A stretch of 64,000 bases of DNA from Pelomonas parva (GCF_043555835.1 NZ_JBIGHV010000004.1:1-64000), one strand, 5' to 3'; shown: positions 25,992 through 34,836, numbered from the stretch's first letter. A program made the numbers and translations. The notes: a model not told the origin generated them from the sequence alone.

Positions 25992-26480
25992 ATGAGCGAA
26001 TCCCTGAACGACACCGACGCGCTCTACCTGCGCCGCGCCATCGAGCTTTCCGCGCAGGCCGGCAAGCGTGGCAACCGGCCCTTCGGCGCGGTCATCGTCG
26101 CCGGCAGCGGCGCGGTGCTGGGCGAGGCACGCAACGACAACACCGAGACCGGCGACTGCACGCGGCATGCCGAGGTCAATGCGCTGAGCGCCGCCTCGCA
26201 GGCCCACCCGCGCGCCGCCTTCGTCGGCGCCACGATGTATGCCTCCGGCGAACCCTGTGTGATGTGCGCAGGCGCGATCTTCTGGTCGGGCATCCGCCGC
26301 GTCGTCTTCGGCATCGATGCCGTCAGCCTGCGGTCTTTCCGCGCGCTGCAGGCCGGCGCCGACGACCTGGAAATGTCTTGCCGCGACGTCTTCAAGACCA
26401 CCTCCCAAACCTTCGAGGTGCTCGGCCCGGCGCTCGCCGACGAAGCCACCGCCCCCCACACCGCCTTCTGGCAACGCTGA
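25992..26480 (+). CDS. guaD: Guanine-deaminase-like nucleobase deaminase
   Basis: A 162-residue cytidine-deaminase-superfamily enzyme. The zinc site is His59-Ala-Glu61 and the Cys89/Cys92 pair in PCVMC. The N-terminal NRPFGAVIV and the C-terminal HTAFWQR are consistent with bacterial guanine deaminase, converting guanine to xanthine. Transcribed with the first binding protein and the 2OG oxygenase. The purine neighbourhood supports guanine as substrate over tRNA adenosine, but other amino-purines cannot be excluded. Confidence 0.87.
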   Translation: MSESLNDTDALYLRRAIELSAQAGKRGNRPFGAVIVAGSGAVLGEARNDNTETGDCTRHAEVNALSAASQAHPRAAFVGATMYASGEPCVMCAGAIFWSGIRRVVFGIDAVSLRSFRALQAGADDLEMSCRDVFKTTSQTFEVLGPALADEATAPHTAFWQR

Positions 26481-26493
26481 AACGGACATTGCA

Positions 26494-27471
26494 ATGAACA
26501 CGATGCAGGAACTGCAGAAGGAGTCGCGCATGGGCGCGATGGGCTCCGAGACCCACCAGCGCGAGGTCCGCGTCATCGACCTGGCCAACTTCGACGCCCG
26601 CCGCGCCGAGATCGCCGACCAGCTCTGGGACGCGGCGGTCGATGTGGGCTTCTTCCAGTTGAAGAACCACGGCATCGCGCCGGCCACGATCACGCAGGCG
26701 TTTGCGCAGACCGAGCGCTTCTTTGCACTGCCCGACGCGGTCAAGGCCCGGCACCCGTTGAAGAAGCAGTTCAACGCTGGCTGGGAAAGCCGCGCCCAGG
26801 TGCGCCCGTCGACCGGCACACCGGACCAGAAGGAGTCCTACCAGATCACCCGCCCGCACATGGACGGCCTGTGGCCAGACGACGAGCTGCCGGGCTTTCA
26901 GGACACGATGCTGGGCTTCGAGAAGCAGGCTTGGGGCGTGGGCATGCGCGTGCTGTCGTGCTTCGCGGCCAAGCTGGGTTTTGCGGACGACTTCTTCACC
27001 ACCGCGCACGACCCATCCAAGCCCGGCTACCAGAGCACGCTGCGCCTGCTGCACTACTTCGCAATCGATCCCGCTCAGCGCGACCGCCTGGGCCTGTGGC
27101 GTGCCGGTGCGCACACCGACTTCGACTGCCTGACGCTGCTGTTCCAGCGCGCCGGCCAGGGTGGCCTGCAGGTGTTGCCGGGCAAGGACATGGCCTCGCA
27201 GGCCTGGACGCCGATCACGCCGGCCGACGACCTCATCACCTGCAACATCGGCGACATGCTGATGCGCTGGAGCGACGACCAGTTGCCCTCCAACTTCCAC
27301 CGCGTGAAGAACCCGGCGGCCCACGAGTACCAAGGCGCGCGCTACAGCCTGGCCTTCTTCGCGCAGGCCAACCGCGACGTGCTGATCGAAAGCCCTTCCG
27401 GCAAGTACCCGCCCATCACCGCTGAGGACTACCTGCAGCAGCGCGTGGCCGCGAACTTCGCCAAATATTGA
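26494..27471 (+). CDS. 2-oxoglutarate/Fe(II)-dependent oxygenase, isopenicillin-N-synthase-like
   Basis: A 325-residue dioxygenase-fold enzyme. The DIOX_N-like N-terminal domain (VRVIDLANF... DVGFFQLKNHGI) precedes the double-stranded beta-helix core. Iron ligands are His207 and Asp209 in AHTDFD and His269 in NFHRVKN; Arg283 followed by Tyr-Ser (RYSLAFF) binds the 2OG carboxylate. All catalytic residues are present. The ATG at 26494 was used; another lies 9 bp downstream. Its position after guanine deaminase and between two related binding proteins suggests a role in purine or modified-purine oxidation, but the substrate is unknown. Confidence 0.88.
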   Translation: MNTMQELQKESRMGAMGSETHQREVRVIDLANFDARRAEIADQLWDAAVDVGFFQLKNHGIAPATITQAFAQTERFFALPDAVKARHPLKKQFNAGWESRAQVRPSTGTPDQKESYQITRPHMDGLWPDDELPGFQDTMLGFEKQAWGVGMRVLSCFAAKLGFADDFFTTAHDPSKPGYQSTLRLLHYFAIDPAQRDRLGLWRAGAHTDFDCLTLLFQRAGQGGLQVLPGKDMASQAWTPITPADDLITCNIGDMLMRWSDDQLPSNFHRVKNPAAHEYQGARYSLAFFAQANRDVLIESPSGKYPPITAEDYLQQRVAANFAKY

Positions 27472-27765
27472 TGGAGCCCCTCGTCCAACGAGTACGTTGG
27501 CCGGCCCCCCGGGGGGACGGCGATGCTTGCGGCATTGAGCCGCAAGCACATCGCCCACCGGGCCGGCTTGGGGCGGCCCGGCGCTCGGCCCGAATACGCG
27601 CCATGGAGCACTGAGACGCGCGGGCCACCGCACTACATCAGGGCGAAGCACTCCCGAGCACCGCTCATCCGTGGTGCAGGCACCGCCACAAGCCGGCCGC
27701 ACCGCAGGCATGGAACTTGTATACCAGGGTGAACACCGCATCACTCGCCCCTTCAAGGAAACCGA
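27472..27765. other. Intergenic region with palindromic repeat and promoter-like site
   Basis: No gene is seen in these 294 bp. It holds copy 1 of a dispersed palindromic repeat (27503-27594) and a TTGTATACCA element at 27717-27726. The latter resembles GntR-type TGGTATACAA operators and lies about 40 bp upstream of the second binding-protein gene. Confidence 0.5.
27503..27594. repeat. Dispersed palindromic repeat, copy 1 of 2
   Basis: A 92-bp GC-rich element that matches 47729-47820 along its whole length with scattered differences and compensating single-base indels. Its core is a hairpin, GCTTGCGGC at 27525-27533 with GCCGCAAGC at 27539-27547. It opens with a run of six C followed by six G and closes with GGCGCTCGGCCCGAA, shared with copy 2. 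Both copies are intergenic. Confidence 0.85.
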
Positions 27766-28797
27766 ATGACCCTCTCCCAGCACGTCGGCAAGCTGTTCGT
27801 TTCCCTTGCCATGCTCGCGGCGCCACTGGCGCAGGCACAGACAACGCCGATCAAGTTTCAGCTCGACTGGCGCTTTGAAGGCCCGGCCGCCCTCTTCCTG
27901 CTGCCCGTCGCCAAGGGTCACTTCAAGGCCGAGAAGCTGGACGTGACAGTCGATGCCGGCAACGGCTCCGGCGGCGCGGTGACGCGCGTGGCCTCGGGTG
28001 CCTACGACATCGGCTTTGCTGACATGGCCGCGCTGATGGAGTTCCACGCCAACAACCCCGATGCGCCGAACAAGCCGGTCGCCGTCATGGTGGTCTACAA
28101 CAACACGCCGGCGGCAGTGCTGGCGCTGAAGAAAAGCGGCATCAAGACGCTCGCCGATCTCAACGGCAAGAAGCTCGGCGCGCCGGTGTTCGACGCCGGC
28201 CGGCGCGGCTACCCCATCCTGTCCAAGGTCAACAAGCTCGGCGCGGCGACCTGGATCAGCATGGACCCGCCGCTGCGCGAGACCATGCTGCTGCGCGGTG
28301 ACGTGGACGCCATCACCGGCTTCTCCTTCACGTCCCTGCTCAACCTGGAAGCGCGCGGCGTGAAGGCGGCGGACGTGGTGGTCTTCCCGTATGCCGAGAA
28401 CGGCGTGAAGCTGTACGGCAACGTCATCATCGCCAGCCCGAAGTTCCTCAAGGAAAAGCCCGAGGCGCTGAAAGCCTTCCTGCGCGGCTTCACCAAGGGC
28501 GCCAAGGAAGTGTTGGCCAAGCCGGACGGCGCCATCGCCTTCGTCAAGGAGCGCGACGGCATCATCAACGTGGACCTGGAGAAGCGCCGGTTGCGCATGG
28601 CCATCGACGCGGTCATCGCCAGCCCGGATGCGCGCGCCGAGGGCTTCGGTCAGCTGAACGCGGCGCGGCTGTCGCTGATGGCCAGCCAGGTGTCGGACGC
28701 CTATGCGACCAAGACGCGGGTGGACGCCAATGCCGTGTGGAACGGCGGCTTCCTGCCCTCCGCCGCCGAGCTGAACATCCTGCCGGCCAAGAAATGA
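27766..28797 (+). CDS. ABC transporter substrate-binding protein (NMT1/THI5-like), second copy
   Basis: A 343-residue periplasmic binding protein with a standard signal peptide (LFVSLAMLAAPLAQAQ). The mature start IKFQLDWRFEGPAALFLLPVAKGHFKAE and the VTRVASGAYDIGFADMAAL motif parallel the first copy at 24962, so the two are diverged paralogues. It is the first gene of a complete ABC importer: its TGA overlaps the ATPase ATG. A purine or ureide ligand is likely from context. Confidence 0.92.
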   Translation: MTLSQHVGKLFVSLAMLAAPLAQAQTTPIKFQLDWRFEGPAALFLLPVAKGHFKAEKLDVTVDAGNGSGGAVTRVASGAYDIGFADMAALMEFHANNPDAPNKPVAVMVVYNNTPAAVLALKKSGIKTLADLNGKKLGAPVFDAGRRGYPILSKVNKLGAATWISMDPPLRETMLLRGDVDAITGFSFTSLLNLEARGVKAADVVVFPYAENGVKLYGNVIIASPKFLKEKPEALKAFLRGFTKGAKEVLAKPDGAIAFVKERDGIINVDLEKRRLRMAIDAVIASPDARAEGFGQLNAARLSLMASQVSDAYATKTRVDANAVWNGGFLPSAAELNILPAKK

Positions 28798-29612
28798 GCA
28801 CCGAAGCGTTCGTCGATTTCCGCGACGTCTGGCTGGCCTACAACGAAGAGCTGCTGGCCCAAGGCAAGTTCGCCGTCGAGGCCATCGACCTGAAGGTCAG
28901 GCGTGGCGAGTTCATCGCCATCGTCGGGCCGTCGGGCTGCGGCAAGTCCACCTTCATGAAGCTGGCCACCGGGCTGAAGCCGCCGTCGCGCGGTGAGATC
29001 CGCGTCGATGGCAAGACCGTGCACGGGCCGCTGAAGATCAGCGGCATGGCCTTCCAGTCGGCCTCGCTGCTGCCCTGGCGCACGACGCTGGCCAACGTCA
29101 TGCTGCCGCTGGAGATCGTCGAGCCCTTCCGCTCGGAGCTGAAGACCAAGAAACAGGAGTTCGAGGCCCGCGCCCGCGCGCTGCTGGCCCGCGTGGGCCT
29201 GGCCGGCTATGAAGACAAGTTCCCCTGGCAGCTGTCCGGCGGCATGCAGCAGCGCGCCAGCATCTGCCGCGCTCTCATCCACGAGCCGCAACTGCTGCTG
29301 CTCGACGAGCCCTTCGGCGCGCTGGACGCGTTCACCCGCGAGGAGCTGTGGTGCATCCTGCGCGACCTGCAGGCGGCGCAGGGCTTCAACGTCATCCTGG
29401 TCACGCACGACCTGCGCGAGTCGGTCTTCCTGGCCGACAGCATCTACGTGATGACCAAGAGCCCGGGCCGCTTCCTGATGAAGCGCGAAGTCAACCTGCC
29501 GCGCCCGCGTGACCTGGACATCACCTACACGCCCGAGTTCGGCGAGATCGTGCTGGAACTGCGTGGCCACATCGGCGCCCTCAAGAAGGCCGGCGCGGAG
29601 ATTGCCCAATGA
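28794..29612 (+). CDS. ABC transporter ATPase of nitrate/taurine/pyrimidine-type importer
   Basis: A 272-residue ATPase of the SsuB/TauB/ThiZ type. Walker A GPSGCGKS is at 45-52, a Q-loop FQSASLLPWR near 88-97, signature LSGGMQQ at 147-153 and Walker B LLLLDEP with Asp171. The post-Walker segment FGALDAFTREELW is typical of this importer class. It is coupled at both ends by ATGA overlaps to the binding protein and permease. Confidence 0.94.
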   Translation: MSTEAFVDFRDVWLAYNEELLAQGKFAVEAIDLKVRRGEFIAIVGPSGCGKSTFMKLATGLKPPSRGEIRVDGKTVHGPLKISGMAFQSASLLPWRTTLANVMLPLEIVEPFRSELKTKKQEFEARARALLARVGLAGYEDKFPWQLSGGMQQRASICRALIHEPQLLLLDEPFGALDAFTREELWCILRDLQAAQGFNVILVTHDLRESVFLADSIYVMTKSPGRFLMKREVNLPRPRDLDITYTPEFGEIVLELRGHIGALKKAGAEIAQ

Positions 29613-30370
29613 AAGCCAAGCGACTTCAAGCCCAGGCGCACTGGTTCCTGCTGTTCGCCATCCTGGCGCTGTGGCAGACCATCTGCGGCCTGTTCGACGT
29701 GTCGGAGTTCCTGTTCCCCAGCCCGTCGCGCATTGCGCAGCAATTCTGGGAGCACCACGCCACCATCCTCGGCCACGCGTGGCGCACCTGGTGGGTGACG
29801 ATGCTGGGCTTCGGCATCTCCATCGTCGTCGGCGTGCTGCTGGGCTGCCTGATGGGCAGCTCGCGCCTGGCCTACGACGCGATGTACCCGCTGATGACGG
29901 CCTTCAACGCGCTGCCCAAGGCGGCCTTCGTGCCCATCCTCGTCGTCTGGTTCGGCATCGGCGTGGGCCCGGCGGTGCTGACGGCCTTCCTGATCAGCTT
30001 CTTCCCCATCATGGTCAACATCGCCACCGGCCTGGCCACGCTGGAGCCGGAGCTGGAGGACGTGCTGCGGGTGCTGGGCGCCAAGCGCACCGACGTGCTG
30101 TGGAAGGTGGGCCTGCCGCGCTCGATGCCCTATTTCTTCGGCGCGCTGAAAGTGTCCATCACGCTGGCCTTCGTCGGCACGACGGTGTCGGAGATGACCG
30201 CCTCCAACGAAGGCATCGGCTACCTGCTGATCTCGGCCGGCTCGTCCATGCAGATGGGCCTGGCCTTCGCCGGCCTGCTGGTGGTCGGCGCGATGGCCAT
30301 GGCCATGTACGAATTCTTTGCCGTGGTGGAGCGCCGCATGACCGGCTGGGCGCACCGCGGCCAATCCTGA
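29609..30370 (+). CDS. ABC transporter permease
   Basis: A 253-residue inner-membrane permease of the BPD_transp_1 family with six predicted helices. The coupling loop EDVLRVLGAKRTDVLWKVGLP near 150-170 carries the conserved EAA-type motif that contacts the ATPase. It forms an importer with the ATPase and the binding protein. A porin gene begins 26 bp downstream, suggesting the operon also supplies outer-membrane passage. Confidence 0.94.
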   Translation: MKAKRLQAQAHWFLLFAILALWQTICGLFDVSEFLFPSPSRIAQQFWEHHATILGHAWRTWWVTMLGFGISIVVGVLLGCLMGSSRLAYDAMYPLMTAFNALPKAAFVPILVVWFGIGVGPAVLTAFLISFFPIMVNIATGLATLEPELEDVLRVLGAKRTDVLWKVGLPRSMPYFFGALKVSITLAFVGTTVSEMTASNEGIGYLLISAGSSMQMGLAFAGLLVVGAMAMAMYEFFAVVERRMTGWAHRGQS

Positions 30371-30396
30371 TTTCACACAACGAGGAGAACCCACTG

Positions 30397-31377
30397 ATGA
30401 ACAAGAAGACCCTGTTGGCCGCCCTGCTCGCCTGCACTGCTGGCCCCGCACTGGCCCAGAGCAGCGTGACCGCCTACGGCCTTATCGACCTCAGCGTCGG
30501 CAGCAGCAAGGCGGCCGGCTCGACCGTCACCATCAAGAGCGCCGACAGCGGCAAGATGTCGACGAGCTACTTCGGCTTCCGCGGCGTGGAAGACCTGGGC
30601 GGCGGGCTCGCCGCCACGTTCAACCTGGAGGGCTTCCTGCGCGCGGACATCGGCGCGAGCGGCCGCTCGAACACCGACAACTACTGGGCGCGCGCCGCCA
30701 ACGTCGGCCTCACGAGCAAGGAATGGGGCAGCATCCGCCTGGGCCGCAACACGACGACGCTGTTCCTCGCGACGATCAACTTCAACGCCTTCGGCGACTC
30801 CTTCGGCTACTCGCCCAGCGTGCGCCACATCTTCACCAGCAATACCGTCACCGGCGACTCCGGCTGGAGCGACTCGGTGCTCTACACGACGCCCAACATG
30901 GGCGGCTTCACGGCCAGCGCCTTCGTCGCTGCCGGCGAAGGCCAGGGCGGGCGCAACATGGCGGCCAGCGGCACCTACGTGAACGGCCCCTTCGGCGCCG
31001 CGCTGGTCTACCAGGAAGTGAAGAAGGACGGCGGCGCCACGCCGGTGGACGACACCACCGTGTGGTCGGCCAACGGTTCCTACGACTTCGGTGTCGTCAA
31101 GCTGTTTGCCCAGTACGCCGACGCCAGCAACGACACCAAGAAGATCGACTACAAGATCTACGAGGCCGGGGTCGCCATCCCCGTCGGTCTGGGCAAGGTG
31201 CTGGCGCAGTACGGCCAGATCAAGCCCAGCGCCGGCGCGGGCCGCAAGACCTGGACGGTGGGCTACGACTACTTCCTGTCCAAGCGCACCGACGTGTACG
31301 CGATGGCCATGAGCGACAAGATCGCCGGGCTGGCGGGCGGCAACAGCTTCTCGGTGGGCATGCGGCACCGGTTCTAG
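30397..31377 (+). CDS. Gram-negative general porin
   Basis: A 326-residue 16-strand porin of the betaproteobacterial type. Signal peptide KKTLLAALLACTAGPALAQ, then the family start SSVTAYGLIDLSVG, a FGFRGVEDLGGGLAATFNLE segment and the C-terminal aromatic end VGMRHRF needed for outer-membrane assembly. A GGAG ribosome site precedes the ATG at 30397. It follows the ABC importer closely and is likely co-expressed, perhaps for purine or ureide uptake. Confidence 0.93.
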   Translation: MNKKTLLAALLACTAGPALAQSSVTAYGLIDLSVGSSKAAGSTVTIKSADSGKMSTSYFGFRGVEDLGGGLAATFNLEGFLRADIGASGRSNTDNYWARAANVGLTSKEWGSIRLGRNTTTLFLATINFNAFGDSFGYSPSVRHIFTSNTVTGDSGWSDSVLYTTPNMGGFTASAFVAAGEGQGGRNMAASGTYVNGPFGAALVYQEVKKDGGATPVDDTTVWSANGSYDFGVVKLFAQYADASNDTKKIDYKIYEAGVAIPVGLGKVLAQYGQIKPSAGAGRKTWTVGYDYFLSKRTDVYAMAMSDKIAGLAGGNSFSVGMRHRF

Positions 31378-31430
31378 AACCCGAGGGCGCGGCGCCCAGG
31401 CAGATTGGCGCCGCCATTTCATCGCTGTAG

Positions 31431-31450
31431 TATCCATTCAGGATCTATTC
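31431..31450. promoter_or_regulatory. Possible HipB/YjjJ-like operator
   Basis: TATCC, five bases, then GGATC lie 12 bp upstream of the yjjJ start at 31462. E. coli HipB operators have the form TATCC-N8-GGATA, so this is an imperfect relative. The ATTCA between the half-sites recurs just downstream. No hipB-type gene is present, so any repressor would be YjjJ's own N-terminal winged helix. Confidence 0.3.
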
Positions 31451-31461
31451 ACAATCCAGCG

Positions 31462-32805
31462 ATGAGCCCCGCTCCCGACCATCAACTTGTCCTCGGCGCC
31501 CTGGCAGCCCAGGGGCCGTTGACGTCGGCGGATCTGCAGCAGATTACCCATAAGAGCCAGCCCAGCGTGTCACGCCTGCTGGCGGAACTGGGCGGCCAGG
31601 TGGTGGCGTTCGGGCAGGCCCGCGCCACGCGCTACGGGCTGCTTAAATCTATTCACGGATCGAGCGGCCAGCAGCCTCTTTTCCACACCACGGCAGACGG
31701 CCGCATCGAGCGGATCGGCGACGTGACGCTGCTGTCGCCCGAGGTGCTCCACGTCGGCGGGCCCGGTGCCGACCTCGCCACCCAGGGCCAGCTGCCGTGG
31801 CTGCTGGCGCCGCTGCTGGCGCAGGGCTTCCTCGGGCGGCTGCTGGCGCAGCGGCTGTCGGCGCCGGGCATCGCGGCGGACCCGGCCGGCTGGCGGTTGG
31901 AGACGCAGCTCTTCGCGGCCCTGCACCTGGACGACGGCCCCGGCGCGCTGACGCTGGGCGAGCCGGCCACCGGACCCGCCGTCATGCTGCCGGCCGCCGA
32001 CGAGGCCGCTGCCTTCGACGCGCTGGCCGCCGATGTCGCACGCACGCTGCCCGCCGGCTCCTCGGCCGGTGGCGAGCAACCCAAGTTCCTGACCCACGGC
32101 GCGAGCGGCGAGGCGCTGCTGGTGAAGTTCACGCCGCCGCGCGGTACGCCGTTTGGTGAGCGCTGGCATGACTTGCTGCACGCCGAGCACCTGGCCCTGC
32201 GCGTGCTGGCCGAGCACGGCGTGCCGGTGGCGGCCAGCCGCATCGTCTCCACCGCCGCGCGCACCTACTTCGTCAGCACGCGCTTCGACCGCATAGCGCC
32301 GCAAGGGCGGCGGCATGCCGTGGCCATCGGCGGCGTGCACGCCGGCTTCGTGCCAGGCGGCTACTGGAGCTGGCCGCGCACCGCCGAGGCGCTGGCCCGG
32401 CAGCGGCGCCTGCCGGCACTGGACGCCGCACAGGTGCAGGCGCTGTGGCATTTCGGCCGGCTGATCGGCAACACCGACATGCACGCCGGCAACCTGTCGC
32501 TGTGGGTGGCGGGCCAGAGCCTGGCGGAGCTGCTGCGCGGCCGCTTCACGCTGGCGCCGGTCTACGACATGCTGCCCATGCGCTGGCGGCCCGACCCGAT
32601 GTTGGGCGGCGCGGCCGACTACTCGCCCTTCGAGCCCGACGCACTGGCGCTGGGCAGCGGCGCGCGCGGGCCGGCGCGGGCGTTCTGGATCGCGCTTGCC
32701 GGCTCGGCGGACGTGAGCCGCAGCCTGCGCGCCGTGGCCGGCGAGATGGCCGAACGGCTCAGCCGCCCAGCAGCTGCTGGCGCATCGCCAGTTCTTCCGC
32801 ATTGA
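31462..32805 (+). CDS. yjjJ: HipA-family Ser/Thr kinase, YjjJ type
   Basis: A 447-residue stand-alone HipA-like kinase. Residues about 1-75 are a winged-helix DNA-binding domain (LTSADLQQITHKSQPSVSRLL), which YjjJ proteins carry in place of a separate HipB antitoxin. The kinase core has the SSAGGEQPKF loop, a lysine in ALLVKFTPP, the catalytic GNTDMHAGNLSLW and metal-binding PVYDMLPM. The ATG at 31462 begins MSPAPDHQ. No antitoxin gene flanks it. Its 3' end overlaps the convergent unknown operon by 47 bp. Whether it is toxic is unknown. Confidence 0.9.
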   Translation: MSPAPDHQLVLGALAAQGPLTSADLQQITHKSQPSVSRLLAELGGQVVAFGQARATRYGLLKSIHGSSGQQPLFHTTADGRIERIGDVTLLSPEVLHVGGPGADLATQGQLPWLLAPLLAQGFLGRLLAQRLSAPGIAADPAGWRLETQLFAALHLDDGPGALTLGEPATGPAVMLPAADEAAAFDALAADVARTLPAGSSAGGEQPKFLTHGASGEALLVKFTPPRGTPFGERWHDLLHAEHLALRVLAEHGVPVAASRIVSTAARTYFVSTRFDRIAPQGRRHAVAIGGVHAGFVPGGYWSWPRTAEALARQRRLPALDAAQVQALWHFGRLIGNTDMHAGNLSLWVAGQSLAELLRGRFTLAPVYDMLPMRWRPDPMLGGAADYSPFEPDALALGSGARGPARAFWIALAGSADVSRSLRAVAGEMAERLSRPAAAGASPVLPH

Positions 32806-34048
32806 ACGGGCTCCAGTCGGGCCGCTGCGCATAGAGGCGGTACAAGGCCTGCAGGTTGGCCCGCACCAGCGGGTCGCGCGGGTCCAGGGCCAGCACGGCC
32901 AGCAGTTCGTCGGCCAGCGCCTTGGCCGCTGCCGCATCGAGCGGCCCTTGCGCCGCCTTCATCACGGCAGCCGTCTGGCGCGCGGCGGCCGAGCCGGGCA
33001 GGCGCTCGGCCGCCTGCGTGAACTGCCGGGCGGCGGCCTCGCGTTGCTCGTAGCCCCAGGCCAACTGGCCACGCAGGCCGGCAGCAACACCCCAGGCCGA
33101 CGGCGCCTGGTCCGCCGGCACCGCGCGCTCGTAGCGGGCCAGCGCGGCGATGGCCGCGTCCGCCATGGGCTGGCGCTGCGCGGTCGGCACGCCGCCGGTG
33201 CGCAGGCGCAGCCAGCCGGCCACGCCCTCGGCAAAGTCCAGCTCCGGCAGCCAGCGCGACAGCGACCACTCGGGCGTGTCGTCCCCCGTTCGTGCCCGCA
33301 CCCAGCCGGCCGGCAGGCCCGGCCGCATTGGCGCCAGCCGCAGCCAGTCGCCGCGGGTCTCGGTCACCCAGTAGGGGAAGCTCTGGCTCGTCGACCGGCC
33401 GATCTCCACGCCGGGCGCCGCCAGGTCGGGCGACGGCCGCACCAGCAGCGCGGCGCGGAAGGCGGTGTCGATGCGGGCCAGGTCGTCCAGACGGATGCGG
33501 CGCGGCGCAAACGACAGCGCCTGCGCGGGCAGCGCCGCCTGCAGTTGCAGCGTCGCGTCACCCGCACGCACCGGCACCTTCAGCACCTCAGGCTCCAGCC
33601 CGGCGGCGCCCTGGCGGGCGAAGCGCAGATAGCTCTGCAGGAAGAGCTCGCCGTCCTGTTCGAACAACCGCCCCCACAGCACCACCACGCCCTGCCCGGC
33701 CTTCAGCCGGCCACTGGCGACGCCGGTCTGGCTGACGCGGCGCAGCACCTGGTCCACGTCACAGACCTGGCGCGGCTCGGCCACCAGATCCACCACGCCA
33801 ATGGAGCCGAACTTGAGCATGCCCATCAGCAGCTGCAGCTGCGCCAGCGCCGACATCTGCCGGCTGGCCGCCTCCAGCGCCGGCGGGCCGGCCTGGGCGC
33901 GCCAGGGCAGCACCAGCGCATTGACCGCCGCGCCGCTGAAGACGACGGGGTCGGAGCAGGGGCGGATGTCCATCGCCAGCGCCCGCAGGGGCAGCAGGGC
34001 CAGGCACAGCAGGGCCAGGCAAAGCAGGGCGATAGGGCGGCGCATCAT
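32759..34048 (-). CDS. Secreted protein with SH3-like and TPR-like regions, unknown function
   Basis: A 429-residue exported protein. Signal peptide RRPIALLCLALLCLALLPLRALA. The first domain contains VVVLWGRLFEQDGELFLQSY. A bacterial SH3-like stretch follows around residues 220-265 (SFPYWVTETRGDWLRLA, then GWVRARTGDD). The C-terminal 130 residues are helical and repeat-like (ALARYERAVPADQAPSAW, QREAAARQFTQAAERLPGSA, LAVLALDPRDPLVRANLQAL), suggesting TPR or similar. No known family is recognised. It overlaps the preceding gene's stop (ATGATGA), so it is coupled to the other two genes of the operon. Confidence 0.7.
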   Translation of the reverse strand: MMRRPIALLCLALLCLALLPLRALAMDIRPCSDPVVFSGAAVNALVLPWRAQAGPPALEAASRQMSALAQLQLLMGMLKFGSIGVVDLVAEPRQVCDVDQVLRRVSQTGVASGRLKAGQGVVVLWGRLFEQDGELFLQSYLRFARQGAAGLEPEVLKVPVRAGDATLQLQAALPAQALSFAPRRIRLDDLARIDTAFRAALLVRPSPDLAAPGVEIGRSTSQSFPYWVTETRGDWLRLAPMRPGLPAGWVRARTGDDTPEWSLSRWLPELDFAEGVAGWLRLRTGGVPTAQRQPMADAAIAALARYERAVPADQAPSAWGVAAGLRGQLAWGYEQREAAARQFTQAAERLPGSAAARQTAAVMKAAQGPLDAAAAKALADELLAVLALDPRDPLVRANLQALYRLYAQRPDWSPFNAEELAMRQQLLGG

Positions 34049-34836
34049 TCGCCCCCCGCGCAGGGCTGGGCGGGTTGCTGCAGCCGCAGCAGCCCGGTCC
34101 TGGGATAGGCCGCATCGGCCAGCGCCTCGCGCAGCGTGCGGCCGGCGCTGGCCAGCACATGCTCGCGCAGCGCCGTCAGCTCGGTCTTGCTGCGGCCGGT
34201 CAACCCGCGCTTGAGCATGCCGCCGAGCAGGCCGTGGGCGCGGCACAGGTTGGCGTGCGCCGGCTCGAAGGCGCGCTCGCGCAGCAGCTTCAGGCCCAAG
34301 GCGGTGGCGATGAAGGCGTCCAGGTCCAGCGGGCGGGAGACCAGCTGCACGGCGTCCTGCGTCGGCGCCGCGCCGGCCTCGGGGTAGCGCAGGCGCTGCA
34401 GGCCTGCCGGCACCGGCTCCCGCTGGTCGGCCGCGAAGCGCAGCGGCACGAGCAGGTAGTTGATCTGCGCGCTGAGCACCGGCGGCGTGCCGTCCTTGTC
34501 CACCGCGCCCCAGACCTCCAGCAGCACACGCTGGTCGTCGAGCTGCTCGACCAGCGCGGGGCTGAACTCGCTGCCGTCCAGCGCCGGCGCCCGCTTGGGG
34601 CAGGCGCGGAAGGCCACGGGCGTGGCGCCGGGGTTGACCCAGCGCTCATCGCGCTCCTGGTCCAGCTCGAACTGCAGCTTGTTCAGGAAGCGCTCGACGG
34701 CTGCGCGGTCCGGCATGGCCCCGCCGCTGGGCTCGCTGAGCAGCACCGTGAAGCGGTTGGACGCGGGCGCGCAGTTGACGACGGCGGCCTGCGCGGTGGC
34801 GCAGCCGAGCAGCAAGGCGAACAGGAGGACTCTCAT
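34045..34836 (-). CDS. Secreted protein of unknown function (middle gene of operon)
   Basis: A 263-residue exported protein. Signal peptide RVLLFALLLGCATAQA, cleaved before AVVNCAPASN. The mature N-terminal half includes FTVLLSEPSGG and RVLLEVWGAVDKDGTPPVLS, which resembles the VVLWGRLFEQDGELFLQS segment of the next protein, hinting at a shared fold. The C-terminal half is helical. Conserved-looking cysteines lie at NCAP, RACP, LCRAH and PCAGG. I do not recognise a family. It overlaps both neighbours by 4 bp, so the three genes are translated together. Confidence 0.68.
   Translation of the reverse strand: MRVLLFALLLGCATAQAAVVNCAPASNRFTVLLSEPSGGAMPDRAAVERFLNKLQFELDQERDERWVNPGATPVAFRACPKRAPALDGSEFSPALVEQLDDQRVLLEVWGAVDKDGTPPVLSAQINYLLVPLRFAADQREPVPAGLQRLRYPEAGAAPTQDAVQLVSRPLDLDAFIATALGLKLLRERAFEPAHANLCRAHGLLGGMLKRGLTGRSKTELTALREHVLASAGRTLREALADAAYPRTGLLRLQQPAQPCAGGE

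Noticed and set aside
26392..28047. 551-residue antisense frame across the oxygenase and the repeat region
   Set aside because: Antisense to the 2OG oxygenase and binding protein; no domain, low-complexity.
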